Positions 47,351 through 55,474 of a stretch of 64,000 bases of DNA are shown here, in pieces. Each line of letters begins with the position of its first letter. The stretch's first letter is position 1. A program made the translations under genes and the position numbers. This DNA comes from JAQUOA01 sp037443785 (lineage in GTDB: Bacteria; Bacteroidota; Ignavibacteria; UBA10030; UBA8401): contig JBBINR010000015.1 in NCBI GenBank assembly GCA_037443785.1, positions 1-64,000 on the forward strand. Reading direction: 5' to 3'. The notes below the pieces were generated by a model. It did not search any database, was not told where the DNA came from, and saw only the letters and a program-made list of their open reading frames with translations.

Positions 47351-49591
47351 TTACTTCATCAGTATCATTTTCTTCAACTGCACTTTATCACCGCTTTGCA
47401 GTCTTGCAAAATAAATTCCGCTGGATAGTTTTGATGCATCGAATGTCGCCGAATAATATCCGGCTGCTTTTACGTCGTCCGCCAGCGTTGCTGCTTCTCT
47501 GCCGATCACATCATACACTTTTAACGATACACGGCCATTCACCGGTAATTGATAACTGATCTGCGTTGAAGGGTTGAACGGATTGGGGTAATTTTGTGAA
47601 AGCGAAAACTCTTTTGGCGTCACCATTTCATTTCCCGCGCCCGTTACCGTTTTTGGATTCCCCAATATGGAATCACTCTTTGCAACAAAACCCGGTCCCT
47701 GCATCCACAGATAGCCGTTGTTATCCCAGAATAATGTAAATGGGGAGACAGGGATATTCGGTACCGCGGTAAATGTCGAGTTTGCAGAATACGGCGGATC
47801 AGTATAATACAATCCGGACGTTGCTCCGGCAGCGCGTGTACCTACATACATTCGATTATTTTTTCCCCACGCCATGCATGCCGGACTATGATAGGAAGGC
47901 CATGTCGGACTAATCATGTTGGTAAACGGCTTTCCGTTGGACACAGAATCCGAGTACCATATTTCATTCAATCCGTACGACGTTGTAAATACTTCGTCGT
48001 GCGGAGACATATATAAAATAACATTCCCTGAATTCGGAATGACAAAATTTGTATCCCATGTAACACCGCCGTCGGTTGAACGATAGGGGTTCGGTGTTTC
48101 GCCCCCGTGGAAAATATGTCCGCGTTTGTTAACAGCAAGTCCGTATCCCATTCCGGCTTTCACCGGAAGATCGTTCCATGTAACTCCATAATCCGTTGAT
48201 TTGGAAAGTGAAGAACCCGGATATTGCGATAGACCTTCTTTTCCTCCAAAACCGTGCGAACAATATAACGTTCCTGCAGGTCCTTCATCCATTTTGCATA
48301 TTTGATCGTCGGGAGAAATGGTTGTCGTATCCCAGCTTGTTCCGTCATTGGTTGAACGGAACACTCGTGCAGATAATGTTGACATGATGTGGCCGACATA
48401 CACGCCAACGTATACGTTATCGTGCGAATCGACGAACACCATGGAAACCTGCGGACGTTGTAGTCCACTGTTTATCATTTCCCATGTTGTTCCGTCGTTG
48501 GTTGATCGAAAAACTCCATCCACTGAACCGTAAAATAAATAGCCCTTTGAATTCATCACGAGGTTATTGATCGGCAATGCATCTTTAAACCCATTGTTGA
48601 TTGTCTGCCACGAAGAACCATGATCGGAAGAGCGGAACACACCTTGCGCTCCCGCAAACATTGTTCCATCGTTGAGAATGAACGATGCTTTCGCGGACAA
48701 TGTTTGTACGGCAGGAAATGCGTCACTCCATGTTTTCCCCGTGTCATTGCTGACATAAATTTTCCCGAGCAATGATCCCACAACATTTCGCGCATGGCCC
48801 AATCCGGCAATAATTCTTCCGCTATTTGTCGGATCTAAAGAAAGCGAAAGCATCTGGTAATTACTGGGAAGCCCTGATGTGTAATTTGTCCACACAGAAT
48901 TTCCAGGTTTGAGCACCGAACATCCTGCACTGGTTCCCGCAAATAAATTTCCCAGTGCATCGAAACGAAGAACAAATATGCGTGTGCTTGATAAATTATT
49001 ATTCACCGAAATCCACGATGAACCATTATATTTATAGACACCCGAGCTGTCTGTTCCGCAATATACAACACCCGACGGACTTACTGCCAACGCGTTAACG
49101 CTGAGGGTCGGTAAACCGGTATTTGCGGAAACCCACGTTGTGTCTTGACAAATAAACACTCCGCCCGGCGTCGGATAATCTGTATAACCACCGGCAAATA
49201 AATTTCCCGAAGAATCTCTTGCTATTGCACGAATAGAAGAATAGAATCCGCCTGAATACGGCAAACCATAATTTCTATTGACCCACGCAGAGCCGGTAAA
49301 AATTTTCACACCATTCTGTCCCGCAGCAGCAACAAGATTTCCATTGGCTAAGGTTGTAAAAGCATACGTCGTAGTTCCCTGGTAAGTATTATTTCCAGTG
49401 TACCGCGCCCAGGAATTTCCGGCGTCAGTCGAGCGATAGACACCAAATTCCGTTCCAAGATAGATATTTCCGTTGTTGTCGGAAAATATCGAAAGAACGT
49501 TGCCGAGCGGTCCCTTGATAAAATGAAATGTTTGGGAAAATACATTTGCACAAACAAAACATAAGGCAATAACAACAAGCTGTTTCCGCAT
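47351..49591 (-). CDS. T9SS-exported Asp-box (BNR/Ycf48-like) propeller protein (746 aa)
   Basis: The signal peptide ends near residue 19 (VFS|Q). The body holds at least seven Asp boxes of the form STDxGxTW/STNDGTTW, with FRSTNDG strands, as in BNR/sialidase-type and Ycf48-like propellers. There is no catalytic sialidase signature. The C-terminus has QNYPNPFNP and ends SGDKVQLKKMILMK, a T9SS sorting domain nearly identical to that of the 51847-54570 protein. The ribosome site is GGGAGGG close to ATG. It lies 21 nt after the next propeller gene, so the two form one operon headed by promoter F2. Confidence 0.9.
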   Translation of the reverse strand: MRKQLVVIALCFVCANVFSQTFHFIKGPLGNVLSIFSDNNGNIYLGTEFGVYRSTDAGNSWARYTGNNTYQGTTTYAFTTLANGNLVAAAGQNGVKIFTGSAWVNRNYGLPYSGGFYSSIRAIARDSSGNLFAGGYTDYPTPGGVFICQDTTWVSANTGLPTLSVNALAVSPSGVVYCGTDSSGVYKYNGSSWISVNNNLSSTRIFVLRFDALGNLFAGTSAGCSVLKPGNSVWTNYTSGLPSNYQMLSLSLDPTNSGRIIAGLGHARNVVGSLLGKIYVSNDTGKTWSDAFPAVQTLSAKASFILNDGTMFAGAQGVFRSSDHGSSWQTINNGFKDALPINNLVMNSKGYLFYGSVDGVFRSTNDGTTWEMINSGLQRPQVSMVFVDSHDNVYVGVYVGHIMSTLSARVFRSTNDGTSWDTTTISPDDQICKMDEGPAGTLYCSHGFGGKEGLSQYPGSSLSKSTDYGVTWNDLPVKAGMGYGLAVNKRGHIFHGGETPNPYRSTDGGVTWDTNFVIPNSGNVILYMSPHDEVFTTSYGLNEIWYSDSVSNGKPFTNMISPTWPSYHSPACMAWGKNNRMYVGTRAAGATSGLYYTDPPYSANSTFTAVPNIPVSPFTLFWDNNGYLWMQGPGFVAKSDSILGNPKTVTGAGNEMVTPKEFSLSQNYPNPFNPSTQISYQLPVNGRVSLKVYDVIGREAATLADDVKAAGYYSATFDASKLSSGIYFARLQSGDKVQLKKMILMK

Positions 49592-49612
49592 AACCCTCCC
49601 CTGTGTGTGTGA

Positions 49613-51655
49613 TTATTTCAATAAGATGAATTTTTTTGTGGCAATAAAATTTCTTGACTGCAGCGTATAAAAATATAATCCGCTTGATAATTTTCCTCCA
49701 TCGAAGTGTACTTTATAACTTCCTGCTTGTTTCACTTCGTTTACCAATGCTGCAATTTCTTTGCCAAGAATATCATAGACTTTTAAAGTTACATGACCGC
49801 CGACCGGTATTTGAAAATTTATTGTAGTTGACGGATTGAACGGATTGGGATAATTTTGTAAAAGTTCAAAATTACCTGCCGTTAGAGGTTGGTTCTCTCC
49901 CGCCGCTGTCACCATTTCAGAAAGAGATCGTTTCCACACACCGCTCATGGTGCCGGCATACAACGTCGTGCCAGTTACAAATAATGTGTATACATTTGCA
50001 CTCGGCATTCCGGTGTTAACATTTGACCAGGTTGTATCGCTTCCTTTCAAGACATACACACCGTATCCGATTGTTCCGGCAAAGAGATTTCCACTAAACG
50101 TAGCAAATGCACTAACACCGCCCGGAAGCCCTGTCGAAATTTTCTTCCAATTTGTTCCATTATTTGTACTTACGTACACTCCACCGCTGGTTCCGATATA
50201 CACTTTATTATTGATTGCAAAAAATTTATTGTATGATGCTTTTGCCGGAACTCCTATTCCCGCATAGTTCCAATTCAATCCAAAGTTTGAAGAGTAAAAA
50301 ATTCCAGTATCATTGACAGCGGCGAACATGTTCCCGCCAACAGAAAATAAGTCTTTGATGTACGGATTTTTGGGCAGCCCGTTATTTCTTGCTTCCCACA
50401 TCGCACCGGTATTAATAAATACGCCTTTGAGCGTTCCGCAAAACAGCAATCCATTTTTTGAGAAGCTGGTTGCATACGAACCTGCACCCAATCCAACGGT
50501 ATCAGTGTGCCATGTTTGCCCTGCGTCGGTGGAGCGATAAATTCCATTTGTACTTCCTATCCGGAGAGCTGTTGTATCGGCAAAAAATGAAACAACATTT
50601 ACCTGCTTTAGACTGTTGGTATCCGCCGTCCATACTGAGCCGCTGTTTGTTGATGTGAATAATCCATTTGATGTCGTTGAAGAGACCAATTTGTTATTCA
50701 CCAATGCAATGCCATTGATGCTCGCTGCAGTGAGTCCGGAATTCATTAATGCGTAGGTTGATCCTTGATTCATCACCCGTGCAACACCGGTCGGTTGCCC
50801 CGCATAAAGATTGGTTTTATGATAAACAAGAGCCGTGACTTGTACAGCCGGAAACACAACGCCTTTTTTCCATGTATCACCGTCATCAGTTGAAATATAT
50901 AAACCGTCGTTCCCTGTTCCTGCATAGAGGTTTGTACTATCGGTGGCAATGCTCATCACAATTTGTTTTACTTGGTAACCTTTTACACTGCTCCACGATT
51001 TTCCGGTGTCCAAAGAGACATAGACACCGTTCCATGTCGACACAAATAATTTTGTTCCTTTCACAACAAATCCGGAAACATTGGATGTGTTCACTATTGA
51101 ATCGGCATTGTTCCAGACAACGCCATTATTGGTCGAGCGAAAGAGTCCGTTAGACGTTCCGGCAAAAAGAACATTCCCGGCGGTAAAAAATGCAGTAACT
51201 TGACGACTGCCAATAATACTATCCTTCGCACTCCACGTTTTTCCATTATTGCTTGAAGTATACAAGCCGGAATATGTACCTGCAAAAAGCATTGTATCTT
51301 TCGCGAATGCCGAAATGGTATACCCTGTTTTGCTGGAAGAATCAACACTCGACCATGTTGAAGCATTATCTAAAGAAATGTACGGGCCGGAACTTGTCGC
51401 AGCAAAATATTTTCCGTTGACGAAAGAAAGACCTACCACATACGACGATGCCGCCATTCCAGTCCCTTGCACCCATGTTACACCGTCGTTGGTACTTCTA
51501 AAAACACCGGAAAGTGTGCCGGCAACAAGTGTATTGCCATTTTGGGCTAAGGCATAAACAGCTCCGCCATAAGGACCGGAAGTTTTTGTCCATTGGGCGT
51601 TGACTGAAAAAGTGAAGATAAATAGAATTGACCAGAGCAGTCGACAATGTTTCAC
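49613..51655 (-). CDS. T9SS-exported Asp-box propeller protein (about 680 aa)
   Basis: I chose GTG 51655 because AAGAAAGGA lies about 7 nt before it and the signal peptide follows at once (VKHCRLLWSILFIFTFSVNA|Q); the frame opens further upstream only to a TTG. About ten Asp boxes (STNDGVTW, SSNNGKTW, STDAGQTW) recur over the body, indicating a propeller. The C-terminus has QNYPNPFNP and ends in LYFYTLQSRNFIATKKFILLK-like sequence, the second flavour of T9SS sorting domain in this window. It is the first gene of a two-gene operon behind the operator F2. Confidence 0.88.
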   Translation of the reverse strand: MKHCRLLWSILFIFTFSVNAQWTKTSGPYGGAVYALAQNGNTLVAGTLSGVFRSTNDGVTWVQGTGMAASSYVVGLSFVNGKYFAATSSGPYISLDNASTWSSVDSSSKTGYTISAFAKDTMLFAGTYSGLYTSSNNGKTWSAKDSIIGSRQVTAFFTAGNVLFAGTSNGLFRSTNNGVVWNNADSIVNTSNVSGFVVKGTKLFVSTWNGVYVSLDTGKSWSSVKGYQVKQIVMSIATDSTNLYAGTGNDGLYISTDDGDTWKKGVVFPAVQVTALVYHKTNLYAGQPTGVARVMNQGSTYALMNSGLTAASINGIALVNNKLVSSTTSNGLFTSTNSGSVWTADTNSLKQVNVVSFFADTTALRIGSTNGIYRSTDAGQTWHTDTVGLGAGSYATSFSKNGLLFCGTLKGVFINTGAMWEARNNGLPKNPYIKDLFSVGGNMFAAVNDTGIFYSSNFGLNWNYAGIGVPAKASYNKFFAINNKVYIGTSGGVYVSTNNGTNWKKISTGLPGGVSAFATFSGNLFAGTIGYGVYVLKGSDTTWSNVNTGMPSANVYTLFVTGTTLYAGTMSGVWKRSLSEMVTAAGENQPLTAGNFELLQNYPNPFNPSTTINFQIPVGGHVTLKVYDILGKEIAALVNEVKQAGSYKVHFDGGKLSSGLYFYTLQSRNFIATKKFILLK

Positions 51656-51710
51656 TGAATATCCTTTCTTGAAGTAATGACCACGTAATAGTGAATTTAA
51701 AATCAATGCG

Positions 51711-51760
51711 TCAAAATACTACGAGATATGAATCCGTCTCAATAGGACATTTGTCCTGTT
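51711..51760 (-). promoter_or_regulatory. Candidate promoter F2 with RR-F operator
   Basis: AATAGGACA-TT-TGTCCTGTT (51741-51760) has arms matching at 8 of 9 positions. On the minus strand 22 nt follow, then TATTTTGA (51718-51711), a -7-like box. The operator centre is about 95 bp before GTG 51655. The motif AATAGGACATTTGT recurs exactly at site F1. Confidence 0.65.
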
Positions 51761-51784
51761 CACTGCTTTTGTGACGTCTTGCAC

Positions 51785-51819
51785 AAACAAAAACCCCGGC
51801 TAAATTTCTTCGGCCGGGG
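51785..51819 (-). terminator. Intrinsic terminator of the first cassette F output gene
   Basis: A GC-rich 7-bp stem (CCCCGGC / GCCGGGG, 51794-51800 and 51813-51819) has a 12-nt loop and is followed on the minus strand by TTTTTGTTTG. It lies 27 nt after the stop of the 907-residue protein, so the next two secreted genes need their own promoter. Confidence 0.83.
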
Positions 51820-51846
51820 CTTGCTTGCCTTGAAAACTTCCACACA

Positions 51847-54570
51847 TTACTTCATCAACAACATTTTTTTCAATTGTACTTTATCGCCGCTCTGTAAGCG
51901 TGCAAAATATATTCCCGAGGAGAGATTCGATGCGTCGAATGGCACAGAATAATTTCCTTCTCCTTCTAACTCGTTCACCAGGGTTGCCACTTCTCTTCCG
52001 ATAGCATCATAAACCTTCAACGATACATGACCGTTCATTGGAATCTGATAACTGATCACCGTCGTAGGATTAAACGGGTTCGGATAGTTTTGCGAAAGAG
52101 AAAATTTTTGCGGGATCTGTACAATCACTACTTCCGCTTCATCTGAATATTTAAACTTTCCATCCCGATCAATCTGTTTTAATCGATAAGAGTGTTTCCC
52201 TGCAGAAAGGTTTTTGTCCAAGAATGAATATTGTGTAGATACATTGCTTGTTCCTTTCCCTTCTATAAAACCAATTTTCTCCCATTTCATACTCTCCAAT
52301 GTAGTCTTCACCTTTTTTTTCTCAACCTCAAATCCGTAATTGTTCGATTCGGTTGCTGTTGCCCATTTCAATTCTGCATTTCGTCCGTTCATCGAGGCCG
52401 TAAAAGAAGTCAATTCTACCGGCAGCGTTGCATTTGTAATTGAATCATCGCCTAAAACGGCAAAGTTGTTTTGCGGCCAATTCATCATTGTCACAAATGA
52501 ACCGCCGATCAATGCGGTTTGCGGTGATAAGAGAATTGAAGTAACTTCAGTTGCCACAACACCAGAACGCCATGAAGAAACGGTACCTGTCGTTGCATCT
52601 AGTGTTCCCAAATAGTTTGTTCCGCTGATCGAGCCGATTGGTGAAAATTGTCCCCCGACATACAATTGGTTCCCGGAAGGAGCAACTGCTGATGCTTTAT
52701 ATCCTATTGCCGAAAAACTCGAAGCGAATCCGCCAACAAGATTACCGGACGCGGCATCAACTGCTGCCACACTGGGACATGAACTTCCATTGACCGTAGA
52801 AAACTGTCCGCCGAGATACACCGTTGATCCGTGCACGGCAATTGAATAGCATGTGCTGCTTAATGACGGGCTCCATGATGTTGCCAGATCAGTTGTGGTA
52901 TCGAATGCGACAACGTAAGGATGGCTTACTCCATTGACAACAGAGAAACCTCCTCCTGCATAGACTAGTGATCCTGAAGTACACAGTGTGTTCACAACAG
53001 AGAAATCGAATGTTGGATTAAAACTTAATTTGGTTCCTGTAGGAATATTATATGCAACCAATCCATAATTCCCAGCTGCGTATAATCTATCACCTGTCAC
53101 GCGTAACGACAAAACAGTTCCGCCAGGCGCTGTTCGAATTCCTAAAAAAATATAGGCTCCACTGAGCGTATCGAGTTTCGTTAAATTGGGATAATATCCT
53201 CCTGCCACATAGCTGAAACCTCCGCCGGCGTAAATTTTTCCCTGTGCATACGCCAGTGCGTACACTGTTCCGTCGGCATTAGGGTTCCATGATTTCAATC
53301 TTCCTGTACCAAGATCGATTGCCGCTAATCTGTTTCTTGCTGTCAATCCCGATGCTGTTAAATATCCGCCGGCATAGACTGTTGAACCCCACGATGCAAG
53401 ATTGAAAACGACATTGTTAAGTTTGGGATTCCAATTATTGGCTGCACCTGTTGCAACATCCAACGCACCAAGGTACGAAATTGATTTTGCACCAATCGAC
53501 GTGAAGCTTCCACCGATAAACATTTTTGATCCATTCACAACAAGCGCACGGACAGCTCCGTTGGTCGAGGCGGGATTCCACGAAGTTGCCAAACCTGTCG
53601 CAGTATCAATCTCTGCGATATTTTTTCTTGTCTGTCCACCGATCGAAGTGAAGTCGCCGCACGCATAGATTTTTCCATTGGAGAGGGATATCGAGCTCAC
53701 AAAATTTCCAACGATTGATGAACACGGGTTCCATACCGCATTGATATTTCCGTTCTCATCCATTTTCGCCAAACAGATACGACTGACGCTGTTTAATTGT
53801 GTGAACGCTCCACAGATATATATCTGATGATTGGCATAAATAAATTTGTAAATACCGGACGACCCCGAGGGACCGCCATTCGAAGGATTCCAACCCGTTA
53901 AGGCACCTGTGGATGAATCAACGGAACCGAGGTACCAATAGTACGGTTGACCTCCAAGAACTTGGAACGAGCCGCCAACAAATACTTTGCCCCCCACAGG
54001 TTGTATAGCAGTAATATCGTTATTTGCCTGCGGGTTCCACGACAATAAATTTCCGGAGGTGTCAAATGCAGCACCGTGTCCTCGCGGCACATTTCCAATA
54101 GAGTCAAACCCTCCACCGACATAAATTTTATTGCCTGAATAATAAATTGTACTGACTGTGTGGTTGGGGGAAGGATCCCATGAATCAACAGACTTGTCTG
54201 ATCTGACGTGAGCAAGATATTTATGCGGTTGACCGTTTACGGTGGTGAATGAGCCGCCGATATACCATCCGCCTTGACTATCGGGTATCGCACAATAAAT
54301 CTGTCCGCCCGGTGTGTTAAAAAATTTCGGAAAGTAGTGATCGGCATCGGCCGTACCGGTATCAACGGCGACACCGTAACCAGTCGAAAATCCACATTGG
54401 GTAAAACTGCCTCCAAGATACGCCGTGTTTCCCGCAACAACGATACTATTTACTTGCCCATCAATGGGACTATCAAACCAATGTTTAAGTGTTTGATTTT
54501 GAGCAGAGATGAATGTGAAGCCGACAAGCGAGCAAAGAACAATCCATAGAACACGATGTGATGTGTACAT
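51847..54570 (-). CDS. T9SS-exported WNP-repeat (delta-60-like) propeller protein (907 aa), first output of cassette F
   Basis: A signal peptide (cut near residue 23, ISA|Q) is followed by about twelve units with YVGGxFxxxGxxxR and SWNP ends, the same family as the cassette D output. The C-terminus has LPVELTSF, the WATATESNNYGFEVE segment, and a sorting domain with QNYPNPFNP ending KMLLMK, so it is a T9SS substrate. It lies 182 nt after the RR-F gene with no CheY gene between. The spacer carries operator F1. A surface or matrix role is inferred from architecture alone. Confidence 0.92.
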   Translation of the reverse strand: MYTSHRVLWIVLCSLVGFTFISAQNQTLKHWFDSPIDGQVNSIVVAGNTAYLGGSFTQCGFSTGYGVAVDTGTADADHYFPKFFNTPGGQIYCAIPDSQGGWYIGGSFTTVNGQPHKYLAHVRSDKSVDSWDPSPNHTVSTIYYSGNKIYVGGGFDSIGNVPRGHGAAFDTSGNLLSWNPQANNDITAIQPVGGKVFVGGSFQVLGGQPYYWYLGSVDSSTGALTGWNPSNGGPSGSSGIYKFIYANHQIYICGAFTQLNSVSRICLAKMDENGNINAVWNPCSSIVGNFVSSISLSNGKIYACGDFTSIGGQTRKNIAEIDTATGLATSWNPASTNGAVRALVVNGSKMFIGGSFTSIGAKSISYLGALDVATGAANNWNPKLNNVVFNLASWGSTVYAGGYLTASGLTARNRLAAIDLGTGRLKSWNPNADGTVYALAYAQGKIYAGGGFSYVAGGYYPNLTKLDTLSGAYIFLGIRTAPGGTVLSLRVTGDRLYAAGNYGLVAYNIPTGTKLSFNPTFDFSVVNTLCTSGSLVYAGGGFSVVNGVSHPYVVAFDTTTDLATSWSPSLSSTCYSIAVHGSTVYLGGQFSTVNGSSCPSVAAVDAASGNLVGGFASSFSAIGYKASAVAPSGNQLYVGGQFSPIGSISGTNYLGTLDATTGTVSSWRSGVVATEVTSILLSPQTALIGGSFVTMMNWPQNNFAVLGDDSITNATLPVELTSFTASMNGRNAELKWATATESNNYGFEVEKKKVKTTLESMKWEKIGFIEGKGTSNVSTQYSFLDKNLSAGKHSYRLKQIDRDGKFKYSDEAEVVIVQIPQKFSLSQNYPNPFNPTTVISYQIPMNGHVSLKVYDAIGREVATLVNELEGEGNYSVPFDASNLSSGIYFARLQSGDKVQLKKMLLMK

Positions 54571-54640
54571 TTTTTTCTTTCAAAAAGTTTTTCAAAAATG
54601 AGCGTACAAATAGGAACACGCAGTAAAATTTTTTAACGCA

Positions 54641-54690
54641 TGAAATTACCACACAATGATAATGCACATCAATGGAACAAATGTCCTATT
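54641..54690 (-). promoter_or_regulatory. Candidate promoter F1 with RR-F operator
   Basis: On the minus strand AATAGGACA-TT-TGTTCCATT (54690-54671) has 7 of 9 arm matches and is identical to F2 over its first 14 bases. After 22 nt comes TAATTTCA (54648-54641). The operator centre is about 110 bp before the ATG. A further half site AAATAGGAACA lies at 54608-54618 on the plus strand. Confidence 0.65.
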
Positions 54691-54752
54691 TGCGGGTTTC
54701 GTGGGCGTGATCACGAGAAAAGATTTAGAAAGAGGAGGATATAGTCCGGGAG

Positions 54753-55421
54753 CTATCGGTGATGTACAAATTCATGCTGAACTTTAGCGACCGCTTCACC
54801 GCGCGATGAGACGTGAAGTCTTTTGTAGATATTATGAAGATGATGACGAACGGTAAACGGACTGATAAAGAGCAATTCTCCGATCATTTTGTAACTATGA
54901 CCTTTAACAAGCAATTCCAATACTTCCATTTCGCGTTCTGAGAGCGCTTCTGTTAATAAGCGCTCTTTAGGTTTTTGAAAATGCATTAATACTCTTCTCG
55001 CGATGGAACCGGTCATCGGTGCGCCGCCGCGATGGGCTTCTTGAATTGCTTCCAGCAGTTTTTCTTTTGTCGTGTTTTTTAAAATATATCCAACGGCGCC
55101 CGACCTGAGTGATTCAAAAATTTTATCATCGGTTGTAAAAACCGTTTGCATGATAACGTGGATGGAGGGATACCATTTGTTCACTTCCTTAACGCACGCA
55201 ATTCCATCTTTTCCTTTCATTCCAATATCCATCAGGATCACGTCCGGTAAAGCACCCTTCATTGCTTCGAGACCCTTTATTGTTTCTTCAAAACTGTGAA
55301 AAACTCCTACACAAGAAAACCCCTTTGTGTTATTAAGGATATATTCCATTCCGGCGCTGAGTTCGTGGTCATCATCGACAATACACACAGAAATATTTTT
55401 GGACTTGTTTTGCTTATTCAT
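54753..55421 (-). CDS. NarL-family response regulator, cassette F
   Basis: This 222-residue protein has a receiver with D16-D18, phospho-acceptor D65 in VILMDIGMKG and Lys in GYILKNTT. A LuxR/GerE helix-turn-helix occupies about 160-222 (LSEREMEVLE, YKMIGELLFISPFTVRHHLHNIY). It is an intact paralogue of the frameshifted RR-E, and their recognition helices are nearly the same, in line with the shared ACATTTGT core of their operators. It starts 52 nt after the kinase F stop. It probably controls both secreted units downstream, whose promoters share a site. Confidence 0.95.
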   Translation of the reverse strand: MNKQNKSKNISVCIVDDDHELSAGMEYILNNTKGFSCVGVFHSFEETIKGLEAMKGALPDVILMDIGMKGKDGIACVKEVNKWYPSIHVIMQTVFTTDDKIFESLRSGAVGYILKNTTKEKLLEAIQEAHRGGAPMTGSIARRVLMHFQKPKERLLTEALSEREMEVLELLVKGHSYKMIGELLFISPFTVRHHLHNIYKRLHVSSRGEAVAKVQHEFVHHR

Positions 55422-55454
55422 GCGATAAATTTTTAAATTTTTTCCACTTCATTC

Positions 55455-55474
55455 AATAGGACATACGAACAGTT
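55455..55474. promoter_or_regulatory. Candidate RR-F half site F3 before the RR-F gene
   Basis: AATAGGACA-TA-CGAACAGTT keeps the first arm of the F1 and F2 sites exactly but not the second (4 of 9). It sits in the kinase-RR spacer, touching the kinase stop codon, as E1 does in cassette E. No -7 box is seen at the expected distance, so its function is uncertain. Confidence 0.35.
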
